From positions 291,501 through 355,500 of the forward strand of contig NZ_CP046523.1 in assembly GCF_021497885.1 (NCBI RefSeq): a DNA stretch of 64,000 nt, in the 5' to 3' direction. Shown here piece by piece: positions 1-16,900 of the stretch; the stretch's first letter is position 1, and every line of letters begins with the position of its first letter. The stretch is from Streptococcus oralis. Lineage in GTDB: Bacteria > Bacillota > Bacilli > Lactobacillales > Streptococcaceae. Position numbers and translations under genes: made by a program. The notes below the pieces were generated by a model. That model did not search any database. It was not told the DNA's origin and worked only from the letters and a program-made list of their open reading frames with translations.

Positions 1-661
1 TTATTTCTTTCAGTTTTGGTTTTTTGGTTCGCTTATACTTATTTATTTATGTCTACCCGTTTTGAAAAAAATTCTTAATTCAAAAAGAAGATATTTTTAT
101 ATTCTATCTTTATTGGCAGTTATTGGTTTGATTTTTGAGTTAACAAATATTGTACTTCAAATGCCAATACAAACATATGTGATACAAACTTTTAGATTAT
201 GGACGTGGTTTTTCTACTATCTTTTAGGTGGTTATATAGCGCAATTCACTATGGAAGAACTCAAATCCAGGTTTAAGAATTGGATGAAAATAGTTAGCAT
301 ACTTTTGTTATTGATTTCACCAATAATATTATTTTTTATAGCGAAGACTACTTATCATAATCTTTTTGCTGAATATTTTTATGATATTTTATTTGTAAAA
401 GTTGTGAGCTTGGGAATTTTTTTAACTATCCTCACGCTTACTGTGAATGAAAAACGGAGCGAATGGATTGTTTCCCTTTCTAATCAAACTATGGGAGTTT
501 TTATAATACACACATATATTATGAAGGTATGGGAAAAATTATTTGGTTTTAGTTTTGTAGGATCATATTTACTTTTTGCTATATTTACTTTAAGTGTTAG
601 TTTTATTATTGTTGGAATGTTAATGAAAATTCCTTATTTCAATCGAATCGTTAAATTATAA
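1..661 (+). CDS. Membrane O-acyltransferase (acyltransferase 3 family), C-terminal part
   Basis: The reading frame is open from the first base of the window, so the gene begins upstream; the TTG at 62 is not a real start. About 220 residues are visible, built almost entirely of hydrophobic membrane segments (roughly six) joined by short basic loops. The late motif SNQTMGVFIIHTYI is typical of the C-terminal end of acyltransferase-3 proteins, which O-acetylate surface polysaccharides from within the membrane. It lies 13 bases before glf and is AT-rich compared with the housekeeping genes downstream, as usual for capsule loci. By inference it acetylates the capsule or cell-wall polysaccharide repeat unit. 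The sugar and position modified cannot be read from this fragment, and a wciG/wcjE-type name would be a guess. Confidence 0.75.
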   Translation, partial: YFFQFWFFGSLILIYLCLPVLKKILNSKRRYFYILSLLAVIGLIFELTNIVLQMPIQTYVIQTFRLWTWFFYYLLGGYIAQFTMEELKSRFKNWMKIVSILLLLISPIILFFIAKTTYHNLFAEYFYDILFVKVVSLGIFLTILTLTVNEKRSEWIVSLSNQTMGVFIIHTYIMKVWEKLFGFSFVGSYLLFAIFTLSVSFIIVGMLMKIPYFNRIVKL

Positions 662-674
662 AAAGGAGAATAAT

Positions 675-1775
675 ATGTACGACTATTTAATCGTCGGAGC
701 TGGTTTGTCTGGAGCAATTTTTGCTTATGAAGCAACCAAGCGTGGAAAAAAAGTAAAAGTTATTGATAAACGTGATCACATCGGTGGGAACATCTACTGT
801 GAGAATGTAGAAGGTATCAATGTTCATAAATATGGTGCCCATATCTTTCATACCTCTAATAAAAAAGTTTGGGACTATGTCAATCAATTCGCTGAATTTA
901 ACAACTATATCAATTCACCAGTAGCCAACTATAAAGGTAGTCTTTACAATCTGCCTTTCAATATGAATACCTTCTATGCTATGTGGGGCACAAAAACTCC
1001 ACAGGAAGTAAAAGATAAGATTGCTGAGCAGACAGCTGATATGAAGGATGTTGAGCCGAAAAATCTGGAAGAACAGGCTATTAAGTTGATCGGTCCGGAT
1101 ATCTATGAAAAGTTGATTAAGGGTTATACTGAAAAGCAGTGGGGGCGCTCAGCAACGGAACTTCCTCCATTTATCATAAAACGCCTTCCAGTTCGTTTAA
1201 CCTTTGATAATAACTATTTTAACGACCGTTACCAAGGAATTCCTATCGGTGGTTACAATGTTATCATCGAAAATATGCTGAAAGATGTAGAAGTTAAACT
1301 TGGAGTAGATTTCTTTGCTCATCGTGAAGAGTTGGAAGCATCTGCTAACAAAGTTGTCTTCACAGGGATGATCGACCAGTATTTTGACTACAAACACGGT
1401 GAGTTAGAATACCGTAGTCTTCGTTTTGAACATGAAGTTTTAGATGAGGAAAACTATCAAGGAAATGCAGTTGTGAACTATACAGAGCGTGAGATTCCTT
1501 ATACTCGTATCATCGAACACAAACATTTTGAATATGGAACGCAACCAAAGACAGTTATCACGCGTGAATATCCGGCTGACTGGAAGCGCGGGAACGAGCC
1601 CTACTACCCGATCAACGATGAGAAAAATAATGCTATGTTTGCTAAGTACCAAGAGGAAGCAGCGCAGAATGATAAAGTTATCTTCTGTGGGCGTTTAGCA
1701 GATTATAAATATTACGATATGCATGTGGTGATTGAGCGAGCGCTAGAGGTCGTAGGGAAAGAGTTAGGTAACTAA
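675..1775 (+). CDS. glf: UDP-galactopyranose mutase
   Basis: Full-length 366-residue flavoenzyme that interconverts UDP-galactopyranose and UDP-galactofuranose, the donor for Galf residues in surface polysaccharide. The N-terminus has the FAD-binding Rossmann motif VGAGLSGAIFAYEA, followed by the family stretches GGNIYCEN and YGAHIFHT. The middle contains KGYTEKQWGRSATELP and the C-terminus FCGRLADYKYYDMH, all characteristic of Glf. A strong AAAAAGGAG precedes the ATG. It is the last gene of the capsule-type operon, 13 bases after the acyltransferase, and is followed by two terminator hairpins. Its presence implies that the polysaccharide made by this strain contains galactofuranose. Confidence 0.96.
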   Translation: MYDYLIVGAGLSGAIFAYEATKRGKKVKVIDKRDHIGGNIYCENVEGINVHKYGAHIFHTSNKKVWDYVNQFAEFNNYINSPVANYKGSLYNLPFNMNTFYAMWGTKTPQEVKDKIAEQTADMKDVEPKNLEEQAIKLIGPDIYEKLIKGYTEKQWGRSATELPPFIIKRLPVRLTFDNNYFNDRYQGIPIGGYNVIIENMLKDVEVKLGVDFFAHREELEASANKVVFTGMIDQYFDYKHGELEYRSLRFEHEVLDEENYQGNAVVNYTEREIPYTRIIEHKHFEYGTQPKTVITREYPADWKRGNEPYYPINDEKNNAMFAKYQEEAAQNDKVIFCGRLADYKYYDMHVVIERALEVVGKELGN

Positions 1776-1787
1776 AGATTTGATGTT

Positions 1788-1822
1788 AAAATGAGGGACT
1801 ACTTCGTTTCCTCATTTTATTC
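1788..1822 (+). terminator. Rho-independent terminator after glf
   Basis: An 11-bp stem (AAAATGAGGGA paired with TTTCCTCATTTT, one G-T wobble) with a short loop and a T-rich tail, 12 bases after the glf stop. It closes the polysaccharide operon. Confidence 0.8.
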
Positions 1823-1848
1823 ATCTTAAGAGGAGATTGAAAAAGCTG

Positions 1849-1918
1849 CTCTTTGTCAGCTATAGTGGGTTGATGTCAACTAACATCTGGAGAGGACAAT
1901 CACTGTCTTCTCCTTTTT
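1849..1918 (+). repeat. Dispersed intergenic repeat ending in a terminator hairpin, copy A
   Basis: About 70 bp starting CTCTTTGTCA and containing TAGTGGGTTGATG. It aligns with a second copy at 33550-33617, and its 3' half resembles 10864-10897. The 3' end (1889-1918) is a 10-bp stem GGAGAGGACA/TGTCTTCTCC followed by five T, a good intrinsic terminator. It appears to be a non-coding element dispersed in intergenic spacers. Confidence 0.6.
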
Positions 1919-1965
1919 GATTTTTCAGAATATACCAAATTAACCCAAAAATTCTGAAAATTCTG

Positions 1966-1994
1966 TTGACATCTTTCTGAAAAGGTTCTATAAT
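1966..1994 (+). promoter_or_regulatory. Promoter of the aliA-type gene
   Basis: Consensus TTGACA (1966-1971), 17-bp spacer, TATAAT (1989-1994). It sits 24 bases before the start codon, after both terminators, so the lipoprotein gene is transcribed independently of the capsule operon. Confidence 0.88.
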
Positions 1995-2018
1995 AGATAG
2001 AAAGTTTTAAAGGAGAAA

Positions 2019-4004
2019 ATGATGAAAAGTTCAAAACTATTTGCTCTTGCAGGTGTAACCTTATTGGCGGCTACTACTTTAGCTGCATGCTCTGGATCAG
2101 GTTCGAGCGCTAAAGGAGAGAAGACATTCTCATATATCTATGAAACAGACCCTGACAACCTCAACTATTTGACAACTGGTAAGGCAGCAACTGCTGACAT
2201 TACTAGTAATGTGATTGATGGATTGCTTGAAAATGACCGCTATGGTAACTTTGTGCCATCTATGGCTGAGGATTGGTCTGTATCTAAGGACGGCTTGACT
2301 TACACTTATACAATCCGTAAAGATGCCAAGTGGTACACATCTGAAGGAGAAGAGTATGCGCCTGTCAAAGCTCAAGACTTTGTAACAGGTCTTAAATATG
2401 CTGCTGATAAAAAATCAGATGGTCTTTATCTTGTTCAGGAATCAATCAAAGGGTTGGATGCTTATGTGAAAGGGGAAATTAAAGATTTCTCACAAGTTGG
2501 TATTAAGGCTCTTGATGATCAAACAATTCAGTACACTTTGAACAAGCCAGAAAGCTTCTGGAATTCTAAGACAACGATGGGAGTTTTGGCTCCAGTAAAT
2601 GAAGAGTTCTTAAACTCTAAAGGGGATGATTTCGCTAAAGGAACAGATCCAAGTAGCATCCTATACAATGGACCATTCTTGCTCAAATCTATCGTAGCTA
2701 AATCTTCTGTTGAGTTTGAAAAAAATCCAAACTACTGGGATAAGGACAATGTCCATATCGATAAGGTTAAATTATCATTCTGGGATGGTCAAGATACCAA
2801 CAAACCGACTGAAGCCTTCAAGGATGGAAGTTTCACTATGGCCCGTCTCTTCCCAACAAGCGCTAGCTACCCAGAGACTGAAAAAGCATTTAAAGACAAT
2901 ATTGTTTACACACAACAAGATTCTACTACTTATTTAGTAGGTACTAATATTGATCGCCAGTCTTATAAGTATACTTCTAAGACAACGGATGAAGAAAAAA
3001 CATCAACCAAGAAAGCTCTTCTAAACAAAGATTTCCGTCAAGCTCTTGCCTTTGGTTTTGATAGAACCGCCTATGCCTCTCAAGTAAACGGTGCAAGTGG
3101 TGCAACTAAACTGCTTCGTAACTTGTTTGTCCCACCTACATTTGTTCAAGCAGATGGCAAAAACTTTGGTGAGTTGGTCAAAGAAAAATTGGTGACTTAT
3201 GGAGACGAGTGGAAGGATGTGAACTTAGCTGATGCTCAGGATGGACTCTATAACGCAGATAAGGCTAAAGCAGAATTTGCCAAAGCTAAGACAGCTCTTC
3301 AAGCAGAAGGTGTGAAATTCCCAATCCACTTGGATATGCCAGTAGACCAAACAAACACGACGAAAGTCCAACGTGTTCAATCCTTCAAACAATCGCTTGA
3401 AGCTACTCTAGGGTCAGAGAACGTCGTTGTCGATATCCAACAACTTCAAAAAGATGATGTCTTGAATATCACTTACTTTGCTGAAACTGCAGCTGGAGAA
3501 GACTGGGATATCTCAGATAATGTGGGATGGTCTCCAGACTTTGCAGACCCATCTACTTACCTTGATATCATCAAGCCATCTGTCGGAGAAAATACAAAGA
3601 CTTACCTAGGATTTGACTCTGGAACAAACAACGCTGCAGCTAAGCAAGTTGGTTTGGAAGACTACGAAAAAATGGTTGTAGAAGCCGGGGAAGAAGTGAG
3701 TGACGTTTCAAAACGTTATGAGAAATATGCTGCAGCCCAAGCTTGGTTGACCGACAGTGCCTTGATCATCCCAACAACTTCTAAAACTGGTCGTCCAATG
3801 TTGTCTAAGATGGTACCATTTACGCTTCCGTTTGCATACTCTGGTAACAAGGGTACAAGCGAAGCTCTCTTGTATAAATACCTAGACGTACAAGATAAAG
3901 CAGTGACAGCAGATGAATACCAAAAAGCTCAAGATAAATGGATGAAAGAAAAAGAAGAGTCGAATAAAAAGGCCCAAGAAGATCTTGCAAAACATGTGAA
4001 ATAA
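2019..4004 (+). CDS. aliA: Oligopeptide ABC transporter substrate-binding lipoprotein (AliA/AmiA type)
   Basis: A 661-residue extracytoplasmic peptide-binding protein of SBP family 5. The N-terminal signal ends in lipobox LAAC with the lipidated cysteine at about residue 24, so it is membrane-anchored on the outer face. The fold motifs SYIYETDPDNLNYL near the start and ENPNYWDKDNVHIDKV in the middle fit the AliA/AliB/AmiA family, as does the length of about 660. These proteins hand oligopeptides to the Ami permease, which is encoded elsewhere. No permease or ATPase gene is adjacent, as expected for aliA. The gene flanks the capsule locus, the position aliA has in S. pneumoniae. Two ATG codons lie in tandem; the first is taken, with AAAGGAGAAA upstream. 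Confidence 0.92.
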   Translation: MMKSSKLFALAGVTLLAATTLAACSGSGSSAKGEKTFSYIYETDPDNLNYLTTGKAATADITSNVIDGLLENDRYGNFVPSMAEDWSVSKDGLTYTYTIRKDAKWYTSEGEEYAPVKAQDFVTGLKYAADKKSDGLYLVQESIKGLDAYVKGEIKDFSQVGIKALDDQTIQYTLNKPESFWNSKTTMGVLAPVNEEFLNSKGDDFAKGTDPSSILYNGPFLLKSIVAKSSVEFEKNPNYWDKDNVHIDKVKLSFWDGQDTNKPTEAFKDGSFTMARLFPTSASYPETEKAFKDNIVYTQQDSTTYLVGTNIDRQSYKYTSKTTDEEKTSTKKALLNKDFRQALAFGFDRTAYASQVNGASGATKLLRNLFVPPTFVQADGKNFGELVKEKLVTYGDEWKDVNLADAQDGLYNADKAKAEFAKAKTALQAEGVKFPIHLDMPVDQTNTTKVQRVQSFKQSLEATLGSENVVVDIQQLQKDDVLNITYFAETAAGEDWDISDNVGWSPDFADPSTYLDIIKPSVGENTKTYLGFDSGTNNAAAKQVGLEDYEKMVVEAGEEVSDVSKRYEKYAAAQAWLTDSALIIPTTSKTGRPMLSKMVPFTLPFAYSGNKGTSEALLYKYLDVQDKAVTADEYQKAQDKWMKEKEESNKKAQEDLAKHVK

Positions 4005-4020
4005 CTGTTGCAAAATATAA

Positions 4021-4061
4021 GAAAGGATTTAGTATTTCTCTTGAATGCTGAATCCTTTTTT
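4021..4061 (+). terminator. Terminator after aliA
   Basis: A long hairpin in which AAAGGATTTAGTATT pairs, with wobbles, with AATGCTGAATCCTTT, followed by a T run, 17 bases after the stop codon. Confidence 0.8.
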
Positions 4062-4143
4062 ACATTTGTAAAGAAAGATTCTAAATTTGGAGCCTGTTTT
4101 TGTCAGAATAGAGAAAATTTTCGTTAATTTTACTTGTTTTCTA

Positions 4144-4172
4144 TTGCTTTCTTAGCTATTATTTGTTATATT
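4144..4172 (+). promoter_or_regulatory. Promoter of the protease-GH101 gene
   Basis: TTGCTT (4144-4149), 17-bp spacer, TATATT (4167-4172) with an extended TG one base before the -10. Transcription would start near 4179, giving a leader of about 110 bases that contains the cre site. Confidence 0.6.
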
Positions 4173-4248
4173 AAAAGCACAATTATTTTTTATTTATCAG
4201 GGTTAAGCATTGCACTTTCAGAGGAAGGAGTATTTTTTAAAAAAAGAA

Positions 4249-4262
4249 TGTAAACGCTTACT
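4249..4262 (+). promoter_or_regulatory. cre site (CcpA binding) upstream of the protease-GH101 gene
   Basis: TGTAAACGCTTACT matches the Gram-positive catabolite-responsive element (TGNAANCGNTNNCW type) closely. It lies about 70 bases downstream of the predicted transcription start and 25 bases before the ATG, where bound CcpA would block elongation. Inference: expression is repressed when preferred sugars are present. Confidence 0.72.
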
Positions 4263-4281
4263 CAAAAATGAAAGGATTTAG

Positions 4282-10782
<6,501 letters not shown>

Positions 10783-10868
10783 ATATTTATTTATTCCACA
10801 ACTATATTGTTTGGATAAGTGGCTTGGACTTCTATGGGAGTCAGAGTTGGAAAATGAATCAAACACCT

Positions 10869-10897
10869 GGAGAGGACCTCTTGGTTCTCTCCTTTTT
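10869..10897 (+). terminator. Terminator between the two giant glycosidase genes
   Basis: An 8-bp stem GGAGAGGA/TTCTCTCC, loop CCTCTTGG, then five T. It resembles the hairpin at 1889-1918 and suggests the two surface genes are separate transcripts. Confidence 0.7.
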
Positions 10898-10908
10898 AAA
10901 AGGAGAAA

Positions 10909-10932
10909 TGATAACGCTTACTAGCGTAAGCG
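10909..10932 (+). promoter_or_regulatory. cre-like site overlapping a perfect palindrome
   Basis: TGATAACGCTTACT (10909-10922) fits the cre consensus. It runs into a perfect inverted repeat, CGCTTAC-TAGC-GTAAGCG (10915-10932), ending 13 bases before the AGGAG ribosome binding site. The palindrome could be a double operator or an mRNA hairpin next to the translation start. I could not identify a convincing -35/-10 pair for this gene. Confidence 0.6.
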
Positions 10933-10954
10933 GATGAAAGGAAATAGGAGAAAT

Positions 10955-13900
10955 ATGGACAAACACTTTTTTGAGAAACGCTGTCATTATAGTATCCGCA
11001 AATTTGCAATTGGTGCAGCCTCAGTTATGATTGGTGCTAGTATCTTTGGAGCCAATATGGTTCAGGCAGCAGAAACAGCAGCGCCTTCAGAGACAGAGGG
11101 AAGTATCACTCATGTTCAAGCTCTGGATAAGTTACCAGATGATTTAGCCGCTGCGCTTGAAAAAGCAGATGCAGAAGCTGCAACAGAAGGAAATCAAGAG
11201 GGTAGTCAGGCAACCGAAGAAGGAACAAAACCTGCAGCAAGTGAAGAGGCAAAACCAGAGACAAGTCCTGCAAGTCCCAAGCCAGCAGAAACGCCGAAAC
11301 CGGTTGAAACACCAAAGGCAGACAAACAGCCTGCGGAAACCACTACACCAGCAGTAAAACCAGCTGAAAAGACAATCGAAGATAGAGAAGATGTCAACCA
11401 TCTCGAAGGTGCTACTGCTTCAGCAAACAACCATGAGGCTGGAACCAACTTTACTGCAGATAAGGCTATTGATGGAGATGACAATACTCGTTGGGCTACG
11501 GACAAAGATGTACCGAAACCAACCTTCGAATTAACTCTTCCAAAAACTACCCTCATCAAGCATGTGGAAATTGACTGGGATCGTCGTCTTCGCAATGGGC
11601 AAAATGACCCAAATATCAAATCTTGGAGTCTCTATTACGCAGGTCAAGAAGACGTGGGCGCTAATGGAGAAAAACAATGGAAACTAGCGCATACCAAGGC
11701 TGGAGATCCTGTTTTAGATGAGAAAGTAGACCTAGCTGAAAGTATCAAAGCTAAGTACCTCAAATTGGAGGTCAATGATTATCAAGCGGGAACAATGGGA
11801 TGGAGAAACGTTGGAATCCAAGAAATTCGAGCTTATTCTAACGTTCCGGACCATAGTAAGGTAACGGATATCCGCCAAGTTAACCAGTTGGATGTGGCTG
11901 AAGATGGCAAGTCTCTTGTCCTACCAAGTTTGCCGGGTCAGGTTAGTCTGATTGGCAGTAACAAGCAGGGTGTGATTGACCTTCAAAACCGCATCTACCA
12001 ACCTCTGACAGATCAACGTGTCAAGGTCATGGTACAACAAATCAAAGACAGCCATACCTTTACCAAAGAGTTTGAAGTTGTTATCAAGGGGCTACATCAA
12101 GATGAGGGTGTGGGTGTGAAACCAAAAGTTGCACCAGCTGTTCAACAATGGTATGGGAAAGAAGGACAATCTTCTATCACTTCAGATACAGTCCTTGCGA
12201 CGGGTGATTCTGGCTTTGATCAGGCTGCAACCTTCTATCAGTCAGACCTTGCCAGCCGTGGATTGGAACTAGCAACAGGTGACAAGCAAGCTCAAAAACG
12301 AATCGAATTTAAAAAGGTTGAAAACAAGGGCTATGGTAAAGAGGGATATGGCATCACCATTCAAGATGATGTTATCACTGTAGAAGCAGCGACAAATACA
12401 GGAGCTTTTTATGCGACTCGTACGCTCCTTCAGATGGGAGAAAAGGATCTGCAAAACGGTGAAATTCGAGACTTCCCAAGTTTCAGTCATCGTGGCTTTA
12501 TGCTGGATACAGGTCGTAAATTTATCCCTTACGACACTCTTGTAGACATCATGCTCAACATGGCTTACTACAAGATGAACGACTTGCAGTTGCACCTCAA
12601 CGATAACTATATCTTCCTAAAGGAACACTTGGCAGGTAAGAACCTTTCTAAAGAAGAAGAACTCAAGTATGTCCTTGAACATGCCAAGACTGGTTTCCGT
12701 GTGGAGACAGACATTGTCGGTAAGAATGGTCAAAAATTGACATCAGATGAGCATTATACCAAGGAAGAAATGCAAAATCTGATCAAACTTGCCAAGGCCT
12801 TGCATATCAACCTAGTGCCAGAAATTGACACACCAGGTCACGCCTTATCCTTTGTCAAAGTTCGCCCAGACCTCATGTATCAAGGTAGTTTGAGCGATTA
12901 TGCAGGCAAGCACAATGTTGAGCGCGTAGCTATGCTAGACTTGGATAACAAGTACGAAGAAACTCTTAAATTTGTCAAATCAGTTTATGACAAACTCCTC
13001 GATGGTCCAGATGCACCGCTTCATGGCGTGTCCACTGTTCATATCGGAACGGATGAATACTATGGCAGTAGAGAAAGCTATCGCCGCTATGTCAATGACC
13101 TTATCAAATACATTAAAGGAAAGGGCTATACCCCTCGTATCTGGGGATCGCTCAGTGCGAAACGAGGTAAAACAGCGGTTGATTGGAACGGAGTAGAAGT
13201 TGATATCTGGAGTATTAGCTGGCAACGACCAAATGAAGCCATTGCTCAGGGAGCTAAAATTATCAACATCACGGATGTACCGACCTATAGTGTGCCAAGT
13301 GGAAGCAATAGTCAAGCAGCCTACGGGGACTATGCTAACTACGAACGTCAGTACAATAGCTGGACACCGAATGATTTTAGAACAGGTGGAGGTCCGCTTC
13401 TAGCTGCTTCTCATCCAAGTATTATTGGTGGTGGGCACGCAGTTTGGAATGACAATATCGACCTTCATGAGACAGGTTTGACCTCTTATGATATCTTTAA
13501 ACGCTTCTTCAAGAGCATGCAAACCACTGCAGAGCGCACTTGGGGATCTGATCGTGCAGCTGCGACCTTTGCAGAACGCACCCTACCAACGAGCCCTTAT
13601 GCGCCACAGTCAAATCCTGATAAAGAGATTGATCAAAGCGACTTGTTTACCATCAATCCTGAAACAGTCAAGAACTATGCGAGCAAGAAGGTGAAGACAA
13701 GCGAGCAAGGATTGGCTTTTGAGAAAGACAGCAGTATCGAAGGCTTAGCTGGTGATGTTGGTCCAAGTCACGTTTTGAAGTTTGATGTAACTGTCACTGG
13801 AGACGGGGAACAAACCTTCTCAACAAGTGGGGACAACCGTATCTATCTAGCTGATAAAGATGGCTACCTTGCCTATCAATTTGAACAGTTCCATATCCAA

Positions 13901-16900
13901 TTCAATAAAAAACTTGAAAAGAACAAACGTTATCAAATCTCCATCGTAACCAAACCACAGTCAACCGAAGTCTATGTAGATGGTGAAAAGATTGAGCGTA
14001 TCACAAATCCAGCCCACCCTCGCTTTGCCCACAATAGCTTGGTACTACCACTTGAAAGCATCGGTGGATTCAAAGGAATCTTGCACAGCGCTGAGTTGAC
14101 TGATAAGCCTTTTGTAAATCCTCGTTTGATTTCAAATGATAAGATTACAGCAACCGCAAGCAGTCAGCAGCTTCCAGGAAATGCGACTGAAGGCGCTGTT
14201 GAAAAGGCCTTTGACAATGATCCAAATACCTTCTGGCATACTAAGTGGACCGGTGACACTGCGCCATACACTCTTACTATGACCTTGAAAGAAGCAGAAA
14301 AAGTCAATGGTTTGACTTATCTCCCACGCCCAGGTGGTGGAAATGGTGTTGTGACGCGCTACGAAATCTACGCACAAAAAGATGGCCAAATGGTCAAGGT
14401 TTCAGAAGGAAGCTGGGACAACAACGCCCAAGAAAAAACAGTCAACTTTGCGGCGGTACATACCAACAAGATTGAGTTGAAAGTATTGGAAGGCGTTGGT
14501 GGTTTTGCAAGTGCAGCTGAAGTTCATCTATTGAAACCTGTCAAAGAAGAGCAAGAAACGCCTGCACCAAGTCAACCAGAAAAACCAACTACTCCTGAAA
14601 AACCAAAGGTAGAGCAAACAGGTGATGGAACAGTTGAATTGGCAGATCAATTCACTGCAAGTAAACCAGCTAGTGAAGATAGTATTGTAGCTGCCAGCAA
14701 GAGCGCAGACTATCTCAAGAAAGAGTACAAGGTTTTCCCAACGCCACAAAAAGTGACTTATGGAGAAGGAGTCACAGCCCTTCGTAAGCAAGTCAATCTG
14801 GTTATGGGCGATCAACTCGATATCTATACTCGCAATCGCTTGAAGAGTGTCTTGCAGGACAATCAAGTATCTTATACAACCGGTAAGACAGCAATCGCTG
14901 GCGCAACCAATATCTATCTTGGGGTGCGTGGACAAGGTTCACAAGCAGAGCAAAACTTGTCCAATGTTTCAGCAGGTCTCTTTGACAAGATTGACGCCTA
15001 TGTCTTGAGCATCAAGGATAATTCGATTTCCATCGTCGGAAAAGACACAGATGCGGTCTTCTATGGTTTGACAACCTTGAAACACATGCTCAAGGAAAGT
15101 CAAGTGCCAGTCCTTCGTAATGTGACAGTAGAAGATTACGCAGAGCTCAAGAACCGTGGTTTCATCGAAGGTTACTATGGAAATCCATGGTCTAATGCCG
15201 ATCGTGCAGAGCTCATGCGTTACGGTGGCGATTTGAAATTGAACCAATACTTCTTTGCACCAAAAGATGATCCATACCACAACAAGAAATGGCGTGAACT
15301 CTATCCAGAAGAAAAACTAGCTGAAATCCGTGAACTTGCTCGTGTTGGAAATCAAAGTAAAACCCGCTATGTCTGGACTATCCATCCATTCATGAACAAC
15401 CGCATCCGCTTTGGAAATGAAGCGCATTACCAAGAAGATTTGGCAACCATCAAGGCTAAATTTACCCAGTTGATGAAAGTGGGTGTCCGCGAATTTGGTA
15501 TCCTAGCAGATGATGCACCAAGCCCAGTCGGAGGCTACAATAGCTACAACCGCTTGATGCAAGATATGACCAAGTGGTTGACTGAAATGCAGGGAACTTA
15601 CAGCGGTCTTCGTAAAGAAATGATCTTTGTTCCTGGCCAGTATTGGGGTAATGGACGTGAAGATGAGTTGAAGTCCCTCAATGAAAATCTCCCAAGTTCA
15701 ACATCCATGACCTTGACGGGTGGTAAGATTTGGGGTGAAGTCTCTGAAAGCTTCCTTTCAACTCTCAAGAACAATCTATCTGCAGGAGGTAAGACCTATC
15801 GCCCAGTTTCGCTTTGGATTAACTGGCCTGTAACAGATAACTCTAAACAACACTTGATTCTAGGTGGTGGTGAAAAATTCCTTCATCCAAATGTGGATCC
15901 AAGCTTGCTGTCTGGTATCATGTTGAATCCAATGCAACAGTCTGAACCATCTAAGATTGCCCTCTTTGCAGGAGCTCAATACTCATGGAAACAATGGAAA
16001 TCAGAAGAAGAAGCTAAGAAAATCAATGACATTGCCTTCAACTTTGTAGAAAATGGTCATTTTGAAGATAGCAAGGTATCAGCAGCCTTCCGCGAACTTG
16101 GTAAGCACATGATCAACCAAAACATGGATAATCGTGTCGTCAAACTGGAAGAATCTGTAGACTTGGCTCCAAAATTAACAGACTTCATGACCAAGCTCAA
16201 AGCAGGTCAGGATGTGACTGCAGAACGTGCAGCCTTGCGAGCTGAATTTGCCAAGATTAAAGAAGCAGCCGAACTCTATAAAGCATCAGGCGATAAAAAA
16301 ATGGTTGCCCAAATCCACTATTGGTTGGATAATGCAATCGACCAAATGAATGCTCTCGATGCCTTCCTTACAGGAACTGAAGCCATGGCTACCAACGATG
16401 CAGCCAAACTTTGGGATAGCTACTATAAAGGTTTGAAATTGTACGAACAGTCTCAAACTCACACCTTCCATTATGTAGACCATATGGAAAAGGCTGAATT
16501 GGGTGTTCAACATATTCGTCCATTTATCCTATCCTTGAAAGAAGTTCTAGCGTCTGAAGTTCAAAAAGTCTTGCATCCAGACCAAATCATCAGTACCTTT
16601 ATCACCAATCGAACAGGTGTAGAAGGTGGTTTGGCAGAAGTAACGGATGGCGATTTGGCAACTCATGCGATTATTAAATCACCAAATAGCATCAAAACAG
16701 GTGATTATATCGGTATGAAGTTCAACAAACCAGTAGCGATTCAAACCTTGACCTTTGCTATGGGAACGCAGGCAAATCCACGTGATACCTTTAGTAAGGC
16801 AGAAGTACAGTATCAAGATGAAAATGATAACTGGGTAACTTTGAAAGAGCCAAGCTATGTCGGAAATGAATCCCTTCTTAAGTTTGAAAATCTCAATATC

